Positions 47,811 through 57,555 of a DNA stretch of 64,000 nt are shown in pieces. The stretch covers positions 52,589,920-52,653,919 of the forward strand of contig OY282606.1 in NCBI GenBank assembly GCA_958298945.1. Direction: 5' to 3'. A program made the position numbers and the translations under genes. The DNA is from Atherix ibis. Taxonomy: Eukaryota; Arthropoda; Insecta; Diptera; Athericidae. The notes below the pieces were generated by a model. It was not told the origin of the DNA, searched no databases, and saw only the letters and a program-made list of their open reading frames with translations. The stretch's first letter is position 1, and each line of letters opens with the position of its first letter.

Positions 47811-48740
47811 AATGCAACAAGTATCCCAAAAGACGTACTCCAAAAGAAATACCCCAAAAGATAGACTGTAAAAAAACCACACCAAAAGAGAAATCTCATA
47901 AGAAGTACTTCAAAAACATTCCTCTTAAAGGGGTACCTTACAAACAAAGTAACTCAAATGAGGTACACAAAAATGGGTATCTCAAAAAACCACATTCTAG
48001 AAAAATATACTAAAACAAAAATACTCTATAAGGAGTATCCCAAAAGAAATACTCAAAAATGATGACCGAAAAGATATATCCCAAAATATGTACTCAAAAA
48101 ACTACCCTCCTAAGTGGGCACTTCACAAAAGAGATATCATAGAAGAGGTATTTTACAAATAAATTCCAAAGGAAGAACCTTCAGAAAAAATATCTGAATA
48201 AGATGTATCCAAATAAAAATTATTTAGAAAAAAGGACCTCAAAAGGTCCCCCAAAAAAGTTACTCAAATTGAAAGATTTCCCTCAAATTGGGACTTGATG
48301 TATGCAAATAAAAGTTATTTACAAAAAAGGACCTTAAAAGAGAAGTATATCAAAAAAGATACCCTAAAAAGGGTACACAAATTGAAAGATGTCCCTCAAA
48401 TTGGAACTTCAAAGGGGCTATCCTAAATAGTAAACTTCGAAGATATATCCCAAAAGAAGAACTCTAAATTGGTGTTTCAAAAAAAGTATCTCAAGAAAGA
48501 TATTCTCAACAGAAATACCCTAAAAGAGGGTCCATCAAAGACGTATTTTTGAAGAAGTTCCTCAAATATGATTTGTCACGAAAAATATTTCAAAAGAGAT
48601 ACCCAAAAAGATGTAGTCCTAAAAACCTCTTTTTTAAATAAGAAATTTAGAAATTTAAAAGAGGTATTCTTAAAGAGGAATTCTAAAAGAGGTACATCAG
48701 AAAGGACACTAAAAAATAGGTACCAACTTTAAAAGGTAAC
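47811..48740. repeat. Degenerate short tandem repeat (CCAAAAGAGGTACTC-like)
   Basis: Words like CCAAAAGACGTACTC, CAAAAGAAATACCC and CAAAAGAGGTAC recur about every 15-20 bp for 0.9 kb. There are occasional longer sub-repeats: AAATTGAAAGATTTCCCTCA near 48267 and a near copy at about 48380. The array is decayed and does not keep a frame. Confidence 0.65.
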
Positions 48741-49330
48741 AAGACCTCGCTTTCTGTCGTTTCGTTTTGCGTTGTTTCGAAGATGTGTGAAGTTTCGCTC
48801 TGCGTTATTGTATTTTCGATGTTGCGTTATTTTGGACTCGCTGATTTTGTTTTTTTTTGCAGTGTTGACAGGTACCATCTGAGATTCAGGTTGTTGGTTT
48901 TAATCAAAATATTAACATATCAAAGATTTATTGTTTTGCAAAAAAAGGTACTTTTTGATTAAATATATTTATTGTCAGGGATTTTTTCCTCATATAAATA
49001 TGTTTTAGCCCAATGAGTGGAGGAAAAAGCAAAAAATATGAAATTGAACATTCTAAGGCGATTTGATAAGGTAGAAAAGGCTTTGGAAATAGCAAAGATT
49101 CATGGTCTGGCTACATTAATAGTCGGAACAATTCGAGATCGAAATGGAAACAAAATAAGAGGGACTGTAAAATCTGCAACATCTTTAAATGCTAAGATGA
49201 TGACCCGAACAAGGAATAGTTTTATGGTCAAAACAGAGGCCTTTTCTTTCAATTTGAATATAAAGTCAGATTACACAACGAATCAGTGACTAAAAATCTA
49301 GTTAATCAGTGACTAATAAAAGTATTAGTC
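48741..49330 (+). mobile_element. pogo/Tigger-like DNA transposon remnant
   Basis: The transposase N-terminus at 49017 is preceded by about 270 bp of non-repetitive DNA. That leader begins with ACAAGACCTCGCTTTCTG, reminiscent of the CCTCG-containing ends of pogo-family elements. Another word of that kind, AAGACCCTCGTTTATTTAAG, lies at about 49564, but in the same direction rather than inverted, so the element's borders are not settled. Confidence 0.4.
49017..49320 (+). pseudogene. pogo/Tigger-like transposase N-terminal fragment
   Basis: The frame beginning MEEKAKNMKLN continues with RFDKVEKALEIAKIHGLATL and VGTIRDRNGNKI. This has the pattern of the first CENP-B/psq-type helix-turn-helix of pogo and Tigger transposases (LDKGES--IAKEYGV--STV--I-K-RDKI). 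RTRNSFMVKTEA follows. After a frameshift near 49230, the sequence reads IE-QITQRIS-like residues matching the start of the second, CENP-B-type DNA-binding domain. No DDE catalytic domain follows. It could also be a remnant of a domesticated CENP-B-like gene, but the frameshift and lack of a continuation argue for a dead transposon. Confidence 0.55.
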
Positions 49331-50859
49331 TTTTATTATCAATGTTTAGTTAATCAGTGACCAAACAAAAAATATAAGAGTTTGAGATGTTATTGGTTTA
49401 TTTTGTATTAATTCTTTCTCAAAAAATACATCTTTCCTTTTAATCTCAGTCAAAATTTGAAAAAAATGTTGCAACTAAATTTGATAAAGGGTCACAAAAA
49501 TTAAAAAATTCTATCTTACTTAAGATACATTATTGTTTTTAATAAAAATTTATATTTACTAAAGACCCTCGTTTATTTAAGACCACAAATTTTACTCCGC
49601 ATTTAGGATTAAAAATTGTGGGCTTAAATAAGAATCTTTAATTACTGTATCTCACAAAAGATGCTTGAAAATAAATAAAATAAAAAAGGTATTTTGAAAA
49701 ATTGTCTCTTACTGAGGCATCCTTAAGTAGATGCTCCAAATAAGGATCATAGAAAAACATCACCAAAGAGGTACCCTTAAAAAACTACCCCAAAAGCGGA
49801 ACCGCAAACTATTTAAAATTTCTGGTTCTTATTGTTTATACCTCATTCCTTGTCAATAACTCAAATTTCTATATGCCCTTTTATCCTTCTTAATTCAGAT
49901 TTTTTTTCCATCTTCCTCTGAATGTCACTTCCACAGAAGATTAAAGCAGAGACTGAAAAGCATTTCGTCAACTCACAGTTTATAAAAATATGATAAAAAA
50001 AAACCATTAACAAAAGAGAAAAACAATAAAAAAAAACATCAAAAACTAGTAAACAATTTATGTATAATATCATCTGTTTGAACAAAACCCCCTTCCCCCC
50101 ATCCCTCTAACAAAATAAATCAATCGTCAATGAATGCACTTCAAATAATTTTTATTGACTTCCGCGCGCATACGGAGCCGATTATTAACTCGAATTTTGC
50201 TCTGTGCGCTCGCACCCGATTTCACAGCAATTATTATGAGGCACTCGTAAAATTTATTAAAAAAAATAAACAATAATTTGAAGAAAAAAAATGTTCGAGA
50301 GAAATTTGTAAACTAATAAGTTTAAAATTTGTTAAATTTCAGATTCAGAGGAAAGAGGGGAAAATCATATACAATCCAGAGAAGAGCAGCGGTTTTATTT
50401 TTGACCCCAAATGATAAGGAAAATCCTGTTCGGAATATGATTTGATAAATAAACAAAAATTGTTTTTTTTTTTGCTTTTGGTAACTTTTAATTATTTTTT
50501 TTCTTTGCCGTTTACTAGAAATTTGATACCCAAAAGAGCATAAAAATTTATGGTCCCAGAAAAATTTAACCAAAAAAATCTTTGGAATTTTAAAAAAAAA
50601 TCGGAATTGATAATTTTTTGTTTCTCTGACCTTTGAGAAGAGGTTCTTTTGTAATTTTTTCATGACTTTTAAATACATTTGAGGAAGGATCTTTTTTTTA
50701 AAATTTTCCTAGTTGAAGTGTAGCCGAAGAAACAGTCCACTTGACAAATCCGTTTTTCAGTTTTAGTTAAAATTCTTGCATTTGAACCAATTACGACCGA
50801 GTATTTATGTTTACTTATTCGATCCTTAAAAGGGTAAACAGATTTTCTTCTTCATAATA
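49331..50859. other. AT-rich DNA, no gene seen
   Basis: No supported gene. A short inverted word pair (AAGACCACAAATTTT and AAAAATTGTGGGCTT, about 49580-49635), a repeat-like patch at 49680-49810 and a GC-richer patch at 50160-50250 are the only structure seen. Confidence 0.45.
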
Positions 50860-51766
50860 TGAGGTCTGTTCAAAAAGTATCGCGAAGTTTGTGTTTTTTC
50901 ACAAATTATTTATTTATTCATGAATATCTATTTTGTCCCCTTCAAAGTGTTCCCCACCAGATAGTATACACTTGTGCCAACGTTTTTTTCAATCCTCGAA
51001 ACACTTCAAAAAATCATTTTTTGTGATCTTGTTCAGGTCGTCCTTCGATGCCGTCTTTATTTCCTCAATCCTAGCGTAGAATCGTCCTTTTATGGGGCTC
51101 TTCAGTTTCGGGAACAAGAAAAAGTTACAGGGGGCCAGGTCTGAGGAATATGGTAGCTACGATATTATTAGTGTGTTGTGTTTGACCAAAAAATTGCGCA
51201 CAAGCAACTATGCGTGAATAGGGGCGTTACTATGGTGTAAAAGCCAATTTTTGTTCTTCCACAAATCCGGGCGTTTCAGGCAGATTGCTTCGCGCAACTT
51301 GCGCATAACTTGCAGGTAATATTCCTTATTGACCGTTCTACACTGTGGCATGAACTCATGATGCACCTGGAAACGAAGAAAACTGTAAGCAAAACCTTTA
51401 TATTCGACCGAACTTCGCTTTTCGTCGTTCACTTCTTCTCGGCCCTCTGACAAAATTTTGTACCACCGATAAACGTTGCTTCGGTCCAAGGTAGCTTGCT
51501 ACAGTCAACATTCGGAATGCGTCCGCGCAATTAATTTTGTTTTTCAAACAAAATTTAATACAGATTCTTTGATCCATTTTTTGGAATGGGTAAAAATCCA
51601 AGACGAGCCAAAACACGTGCAAGCAAAGCAGCTGTCAAAAATTAACTGAACATACAAAATGGCCGAACTTGGACATGAATACCAACATAACGTCACAAAA
51701 AATCTAAAATCGAATATACGTAACCCGCGTAATTCAAAATTCGCGATACTTTTTGAATAGACCTCG
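50860..51766 (-). mobile_element. Family-B mariner deletion derivative, copy B3
   Basis: The element is 907 bp. The left edge is GAGGTCTGTTCAAAAAGTAT after a TA. The right end, CGAGGTCTATTCAAAAAGTA in reverse complement, ends at 51766 and is followed by TA. It has complete ends with a deleted, frameshifted transposase. Its defects are shared with the copy at 56507. Confidence 0.87.
50935..51585 (-). pseudogene. Family-B transposase, B3 (shared 0.38 kb deletion)
   Basis: The start MDQRICIKFCLKNKIN is at about 51585. A small deletion after MLTVAS shifts the frame, and about 382 bp is missing relative to B2 (44793-45174), which removes the second helix-turn-helix and the first catalytic aspartate. 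Downstream, HEFMPQCRTVNKEYYLQVMR and DLWKNKNWLLHHSNAPIHA are readable. The second aspartate is serine here, and a TAG follows HA. SSDLAPCNFFLFPKLKSP has asparagine at the third aspartate. The tail KCFEDW-like and GGEHFEGDKIDIHE remains. It cannot be catalytic. Confidence 0.85.
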
Positions 51767-51910
51767 TATGCATGTTAAAGGACCATAGACACCAAATGAG
51801 GTGTGCATCCTCAGGTGGTACGTGGAGTATACACGAGAGATTCTCTAGCAGTGCATTCGATCTATGCTGGGTTCCTGGATACAGTGGAGTGTAATTCTCC
51901 AAGCCTGGTA
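51767..51910 (+). pseudogene. RNase H fragment of an LOA/I-type retrotransposon
   Basis: The frame includes FDLCWVPGYSGV at about 51860-51890, the WVPGHSG-x-GNE block of retrotransposon RNase H, with the following GNE lost. It lies between the mariner end and an R1-type fragment. Only this motif supports it. Confidence 0.5.
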
Positions 51911-52700
51911 TTATTTAAGGCTAACGCGTCTGCTTTATGTTGACGAAAAATGTGGTCGTAGTGGCCAAATGTATTGAAGGATTAGAACAGATCTGCAATG
52001 AGACTGTTACTTCAGTTCGAAGTTATTTTCTGGTAGCTGGTCTTAGCCTTGCAGACCATAAGATAGAGGCATTCCTAAACATGGGCAGGAAGAAAAAATC
52101 ACCATTAGAATTGGGAAACATTAGGTGATTTCGGGACCATGTCTGAAGTACCTTGGGGTGATAATTTACGCGAGTGTGCGGTTTGAGGAACACCTACTAC
52201 ACGTTGGTGGAAAGGCTTTTGGGATAATGACGGCATTGCTGTACTTAATACCGAATTTTGGAGGACCCAAGCAGAGTAGAAGGACCCTGTTAGCGATCGT
52301 GGTTGGGCCAATTCTGCTGTATCGTACGATAATTTGGGTTGATTAGAGCAACTTAAATACGTAGAGTTGTCTCAATCTACCGTAGGACCGCATTAAGGAT
52401 AACATGCGCATTCTGAAAAGTGTTATACGAGGCCATTTGTGTTGTGGCCTGAATAATACCGATTGAAATACTCGCAGATGAGCGGCAGAGGCTGTACGTC
52501 TGGAAAGGTCGGTGTAATGCTGTGGCGCGATCCGAAGCACGTACGGAGAAAAGAAGCGAGTCCTAGAGGAGAGAGGGGGGGGGGAATTGTTGCGATAATG
52601 CCTCCGATGGTAGATGGCCTCACCGTATTATCTCGTTGGTGAATCCATGGATGGATCTAATCCTAACTTTTGAAGGGACACGAATGTTTTCACGTCTATC
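51911..52700 (+). pseudogene. R1-clade reverse transcriptase, C-terminal part
   Basis: The fragment starts at a damaged YADD-like position (RLLYVDEK), then has VVVAKCIEGLEQICNETVTS, GLSLADHKIEAFLNMGRKKK and GPCLKYLGVIIYASVRFEEH. VGGKAFGIMTALLYLIPNFG and GPKQSRRTLLAIVVGPILLY follow. These are the thumb and downstream blocks of R1-clade polymerases. Continuing in other frames are residues like IPIEILADER and NASDGRWPHRIISLVNPWMD. Several frameshifts and a G-run at about 52568 break it. No 28S rRNA gene flanks it, so it would belong to a non-rDNA-specific member of the clade. Confidence 0.8.
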
Positions 52701-53040
52701 AATACCACTTCTAGCCCAATATGCCTTATATCAATATGCCTATGGGCTCTTTACATCCGTATCTTGCGACGGGATGGTAAAGAGCCCATAGTACTTATTA
52801 TTTTTCTGCGTTCGATTCAATGCGGAAAGACAGGAGGCTCTGAAGTACACCCCTGATACCGGAGAATGTAGTTGTCCTGATGTTGGACTCGAGCATAGCT
52901 TGGGAGGCTACTGAATTCTATGCAACAGTAGTCCTAAAAAAACTACGTCTGAATTTAGTCCAAGTAAGGTGGTTTTAGTCAGTTAAAGTTCCACACTTTG
53001 TCTTTCGATGACTTCCATCTTACTATAACAAAAAAACACA
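52701..53040 (+). other. Retrotransposon-derived spacer with a strong hairpin
   Basis: Composition matches the flanking retrotransposon DNA. A frame with CSCPDVGLEHSL at about 52858-52893 resembles the cysteine-histidine tail of R1/LOA proteins. A 15-bp perfect hairpin with extra inner pairing lies at 52740-52791. Confidence 0.4.
52740..52791. repeat. 15-bp perfect hairpin in GC-rich DNA
   Basis: CTATGGGCTCTTTAC (52740-52754) pairs with GTAAAGAGCCCATAG (52777-52791). ATCC and GGAT in the 22-nt loop can pair further. No U-run or other terminator context applies in this eukaryotic setting. Confidence 0.75.
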
Positions 53041-53500
53041 CACTTCACTTTCCTGATCTCGACAAAGCTGGGCGGCAGGAGGTGGTGCAACCTTGACTCG
53101 TGTCATATTTCTAGAATAATATGGCGATAGCTAGAGCAGAAGAGAACATAAAGCCTACTGAGAATACGTAGGGTTCACATTAGAATGCTGACCGGGATCA
53201 TTACCGGTAATTGCATACTCAGGAGTTACGCTAGATGACTAGGTATCCCCGCAAATTACTTCTGTCGTAGCTGTCAAGACGAGGAGAAAGGGGAGAATTT
53301 TATCACCTTTTCTGTTCATGTCCAGCCTTCACATCCTTAAGAAAGAAGAACTTTCTCTTAGATTATTTAAGCGATATTGCGCTTCCAAATACTTCTCAGG
53401 ATGACATCAGCTTTGATAAACACGTGGTATCACAACGGATCAAATTTTGGTGTAATCTTTTCCGACTGAAACAGCGGACAGCCCCACTCTAAGTTAATCT
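53041..53500 (+). pseudogene. LOA/I-type retrotransposon C-terminal fragment
   Basis: Across frames one reads a TKLGGRR-like patch, then RIRRVHIRMLTGIITGNCIL, then RLGIPANYFCRSCQDEE and a downstream CPAL-like patch. The order LTG-x-TGHC-L, RLG, C-x2-C then H-x-C is the zinc-knuckle-like tail that follows RNase H in LOA-type elements of dipterans. It is a different element from the R1-like pieces on either side. Many stops. Confidence 0.65.
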
Positions 53501-53559
53501 AATCTTATCTCGGTAATTAAGTATTCAATTATGTATAATGTCAAAACTTTAGCTAAATA

Positions 53560-54310
53560 AATGTAACGAGTACTTTGGTAAAGAATGGGGACTGCGTTGC
53601 AGAGCGGTGAATGTCCTGTACAAGGGTGTGTTTATTCCGTGTCCAATGTATGTGTTGTGTGTATATATGTGGCACCAGTATGCAAGGGTGGTCATAAATT
53701 CAGTCCAGCGTCTAACTCTGTATGCATGTTTGAATGTATGTAGAACCGTGTCAACCGATTCCATGGGACCCGGAGGTGCTGCGTGGAAGCATGCACTACC
53801 ATCTACGGCAGGGCATCCCGCTTACTAGTTGTTCGGTTATGAATGAAGAGGTTCAGGATCTTAGTCCATGCCAGGGGCGTGTACTGGTCCTGAACAGAAT
53901 GTATGAAATTTGGCAACGTTGATGGGATGAGAGTGTGAATGGCAGATGGACGCACATGTTCATTTCGGATGTGTTCTTTGCATCTGCGTATGGATTTGAA
54001 TTTGGTCTGTACCTTGGGTATTTACTCACGGGACACGGTAGTATGAATTGGTTCCTATACAGGCGTGGTCTAGCGGCGGAGGAGAGTGCCAAGCATCTTC
54101 TCGTTGAGTGTGGCCTGTACGGGGATTTGCGTAATCTAGGTGCATGTGGAATCGTGGTGAGAGTGTAGGAGGGAATGTTATGAATGCCTGAATAGATTTG
54201 CCGTAGCACTTTTTGAGAGGAGAGCTAGAATGGTACGTGAACGAGTGTGTGAATAACACGCAAGGCGGCTACACTCGGGTGAAAGACAAAGGTCGATTCC
54301 GGTTGTACTT
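53560..54310 (+). pseudogene. Second R1-clade fragment, C-terminal tail
   Basis: The frame at 53935-54168 begins near W-DESVNGRWTHMFISDVFFAS and continues GFEFGLYLGYLLTGHGSMNW, FLYRRGLAAEES and AKHLLVECGLYGD. This is the C-terminal GRWTHRLI--LTGHG--YL--H---CP region of R1-clade proteins. Most of the cysteine knuckle between EES and AKHLL is missing. It overlaps in domain with the end of the 51911-52700 fragment (both have GRW-H), so it comes from a separate copy. Confidence 0.75.
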
Positions 54311-54750
54311 TCGGGTCTTGGCGAAACCGCGTACCTAAGCTGGCTTAGCGGTGCCTAGGGATTTACAAGATTCCTTACCGTAGCTCAATGAGCGGAGTAC
54401 AAACCGAAGTACTCTTAAAACAAAAATTGGTATTGCGGGAGTCGGGGTGTCCCTTGGTGTTGGAACACACTGTGCCCGACAATGCTGAGGCGCCTTAGGC
54501 AGGCATATAGGTACCCCATATTGGGGGTACGGTCTACGGATCGCTGGCGGGAGATACTCGTAATTATCTCGGGCACTGTCATTGCTCATGTCAGTAGAGT
54601 TTTGGATAGTCCTCGCCACTAACAATTGGAGTAATCAGCTTGTAACTGGTTACTGACTGTTAACTGCCAGTAATAGTGGTGCGTTGATTGAGCGTAACTC
54701 AATTCCTATGGTCGTAGGCGACTCGTAGTATACGCAAAAAAAAAAATCAA
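54311..54750 (+). other. Probable 3' UTR and poly(A) end of the R1-like fragment
   Basis: GC-rich, non-coding sequence continues from the R1-type tail and stops at an A-run at about 54736-54746, after which the DNA returns to A/T-rich background. This fits a retrotransposon 3' end. No target-site duplication could be identified. Confidence 0.45.
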
Positions 54751-56506
54751 TTTAAGTTTTGTTTTGAGCAACATTTATAGTTTCTTAAGACTTCAAATAT
54801 TTAAAGTGTCATTTATTAAAAGTTTCGGATATTGTTGTCGATTATCTTAAGAGCTAGTTTTGAACCTAAAACGAATTGTTTCTGGCCGGCTCTAAATAGG
54901 GTTTTTTAAAGGAAATTTCTATAAAAATTATTTCTCCTCTCTCTGCCGTTTTTTTAACCAAATATTTTTAGTAAATCATAAAAAACTCTTTTTTCTCAAG
55001 TAATTTTTTTCGTTAAATTATTGTTGTCCATACCTAATATCAAAATATAAGATAAATTCTATCTCACCAAAAAGCTAGATTGAAGCTGGAGACTATTGCA
55101 AATTGGCCCCAATCTCTAGTATAATTTTCAGTTTTTTTTCTATAATCCCAACTTCAAATAGCAATTATTATCAATAAGAGAACACAAAATATATTCATTT
55201 TTAAACAAAACAAAAAAATTGACCTCAAAATTGAAACCTTTTAGTTTTGATGAATGAATAATAAAATACGAATTTCTATACCATTTCTAATCCTGTTATT
55301 ACTAGTCCAACCACTACCACTACTGCCGACACTACTCGTAGTAATCGCACTCAACCGAATGTGTTTCTGCAGTAAAACTTTTCGACCATAAATCGACTTG
55401 GAAATTTTAAGGACGACTGAATCGTAGATAAAATCAAAACGCTTTTAACAGAAAATTGTGCACAGAATACAGAATGAGTCTCGGATTTTTATTCAGAGGT
55501 TAAAATATCTACCATTAGCCATCTTTGATAAAGTATCCTATTTTCTTCCTCCTCTTTTAGTACCAATTCAACGCTCATTCTTTATATTTCAACAGTTATT
55601 TTTTCGATTTTTTTTTAATAATTTATTAAATAAAAACTTCTATATTCTATTTTCAACTTTTAAAAATGAAGGATTTTCTAACAACAACCCTCCAATCCTT
55701 TCGACACTTTACTCGTTTCACTTTTCTCTCAACCTTTTAGCTACAAAATCTGAATTTGATTAAATTATTTTCCTTTTCACATATTTCCCCTCGGAACAAT
55801 CTAAACGCCTATTTATTATCTTACCAACCCTTTCCAAAAATTTCTTACCCAGAACAATTCCCGCCCACTTCCTAATCGATAAAGATTTCTAAACTGATTC
55901 GTATGGAGGAATTATGAAATCCTCCCTCCCACTCATATGTTGGCCTCAAAATATATATGAACTTTAGAACAATTGTGACCACATTCAGTGTGTAAAATCT
56001 CCTGTAATAATTACGAGTGTTAGACGAACTTTTTTAGGGTTGATTGTCGATAATTCTAAAGGCAACGAACAATAATATTTATAGCAAGTAAGACCGCACC
56101 TTACCTTCAATAAATTTTATATCAAAACCGAGTCATGCTCGTAAATATGGTTGAATAGTGAAGTCGTCCATAATTTATCGCTCTGGTTAAGAGTTTAGAG
56201 CCGGCTCAACCACAGGATATGGTTATTGGATCCTATTCAGAAGGACAAGAAGTCCAAATGGAATGGGATTAATTTCGAAGAATTTTAACTACTTTTCCCA
56301 TATGTGACAGGAGAACTTCCGTATAGTTTTTGAAATATGAATTTGTTGGAGAAGAGGATTAGGGAAAGGAAAGGGAAAGGTGGTTGTAGGTGTAAACTCA
56401 ATTGCCCAATCAATTTTTACGTTTAAATATTTCCTGTAGGAATACGAAAACCGAAAAGATCAACCCAGCATATTTGAAGTCCGTAAAAGGATGATAGCCG
56501 GATATA
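54751..56506. other. AT-rich DNA, no gene seen
   Basis: No supported gene. A forward frame at 55458-55763 has no known motif. 55980-56500 is more complex and may include retrotransposon debris, but no domain could be recognised. Confidence 0.45.
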
Positions 56507-57344
56507 CGAGGTCTATCCCAAAAGTATCACGAATTTTGAATTTCCGCGGGTTACGTACATGCAATTTTTGGTGGCCTTATGTTGGTACTCATGTCTCTTA
56601 CTTTGCTTGCACGTGTTTTGGCTCGTCTTCGATTTTTGCCAATTCCAAAAAATGGATCAAAGAATCTGTATCAAATTTTGTTTGAAAAATTAAATTAATT
56701 GCGCGGACGCATTCCGAATGTTGACTGTAGCAAGTTACCTTGGACCGAAGCAACGTTTATCGGTGGTACAAAATTTTGTCAGAGAGCCGAGAAGATGTGA
56801 ACGACGAAAAGCCAAGTTCGGTCGAATATGAAGGTTTTGCTTACAGTTTTCTTCGATTCCAGGTGCATCATGAGTTCATGCTACAGTGTAGAACGGTCAA
56901 AAAGGAATGTTACATGCAAGTTATGCGCAAGTTGCGTGAAGCAATCCGCCTGAAACGCCTGTATTTGTGGAAGAACAAAAATTGGCTTTTGCACCATAGT
57001 AACGCCCCTGTTCACGCATAGTTGCTTATGCGCAATTTTTTGGCCAAAAACAACACACTAATAATGCCGCAGCCACGATATTCCTCAGATCTAGCCCCCT
57101 GTGACTTTTTCTTGTTCCCGAAACTGAAGAGCCCCATGAAAGGACGACGCTACGCTACGATTGAGGAAATAAAGACGGCATCGAAGGAGGACCTGAACAA
57201 GATCACAAAAAATGATTTCAAGGTTGGAAAAAACGTTAGCACAAGTGTATAATATCTGGTAGGGATTACTTTGATGGGGACAAAATAGATATTCATGAAT
57301 GAATAAATAATTTTGGAAAAAACACAAAATTCGCGATACTTTTT
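56507..57344 (+). mobile_element. Family-B mariner deletion derivative, copy B4
   Basis: The left end CGAGGTCTATCCCAAAAGTA at 56507 follows a TA. The right terminal repeat is cut after GCGATACTTTTT at about 57344, losing the last 12 or so bases, and is joined directly to retrotransposon RT sequence. Internal structure matches B3. Confidence 0.85.
56652..57252 (+). pseudogene. Family-B transposase, B4 (shared deletion)
   Basis: It begins MDQRICIKFCLKN at 56652 and meets a stop immediately. It carries the same 382-bp deletion, the same small frameshifting deletion after LTVAS and the same loss of six bases before HHEF as B3. HHSNAPVHA followed by TAG repeats the Asp-to-Ser change and stop. SSDLAPCDFFLFPKLKSP keeps the third aspartate, unlike B3. 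KGRRYATIEEIKTASKEDLN and a shortened tail follow; about 12 bases around KCFEDW are missing. Confidence 0.85.
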
Positions 57345-57555
57345 CCACGTTCAGGTGATTCTTCAAGTTTCTTGCACTTTCTCGTAAACATAACGAGTCC
57401 GTCTTAGAGCGATTAACTACCAAACCGCACCTGTCCATCCACTTCACAAGACTGGGCAAAACAATTTCCATAAGCTATCTTATAGTAGGAAGATATTGTC
57501 CAGTACAAGCACATCATCAGCGTTAGCTACAACCTTATACCCGACTTTTTTCAAA
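57345..57555 (-). pseudogene. Non-LTR reverse transcriptase fragment (LOA/R1-like, YADD region)
   Basis: On the minus strand, from about 57555, one frame reads RLKKVGYKVVANADDVLVLD, where NADD stands for the YADD catalytic motif with both aspartates kept. A frameshift then gives MEIVLPSLVKWMDRCGLVVN and RSKTDSLCL, the usual block after YADD. The fragment is cut at 57345 by the mariner end. It is too short to assign a clade firmly. Confidence 0.7.

Noticed and set aside
51911..54310. R1 retrotransposon in an rDNA unit
   Set aside because: No 28S or other rRNA sequence is visible next to the R1-clade fragments; the clade also has non-rDNA members.
14421..57344. Family-B frames as histone methyltransferase (SETMAR) genes
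   Set aside because: Only the mariner transposase part is present; there is no SET domain, and terminal inverted repeats flank each copy.
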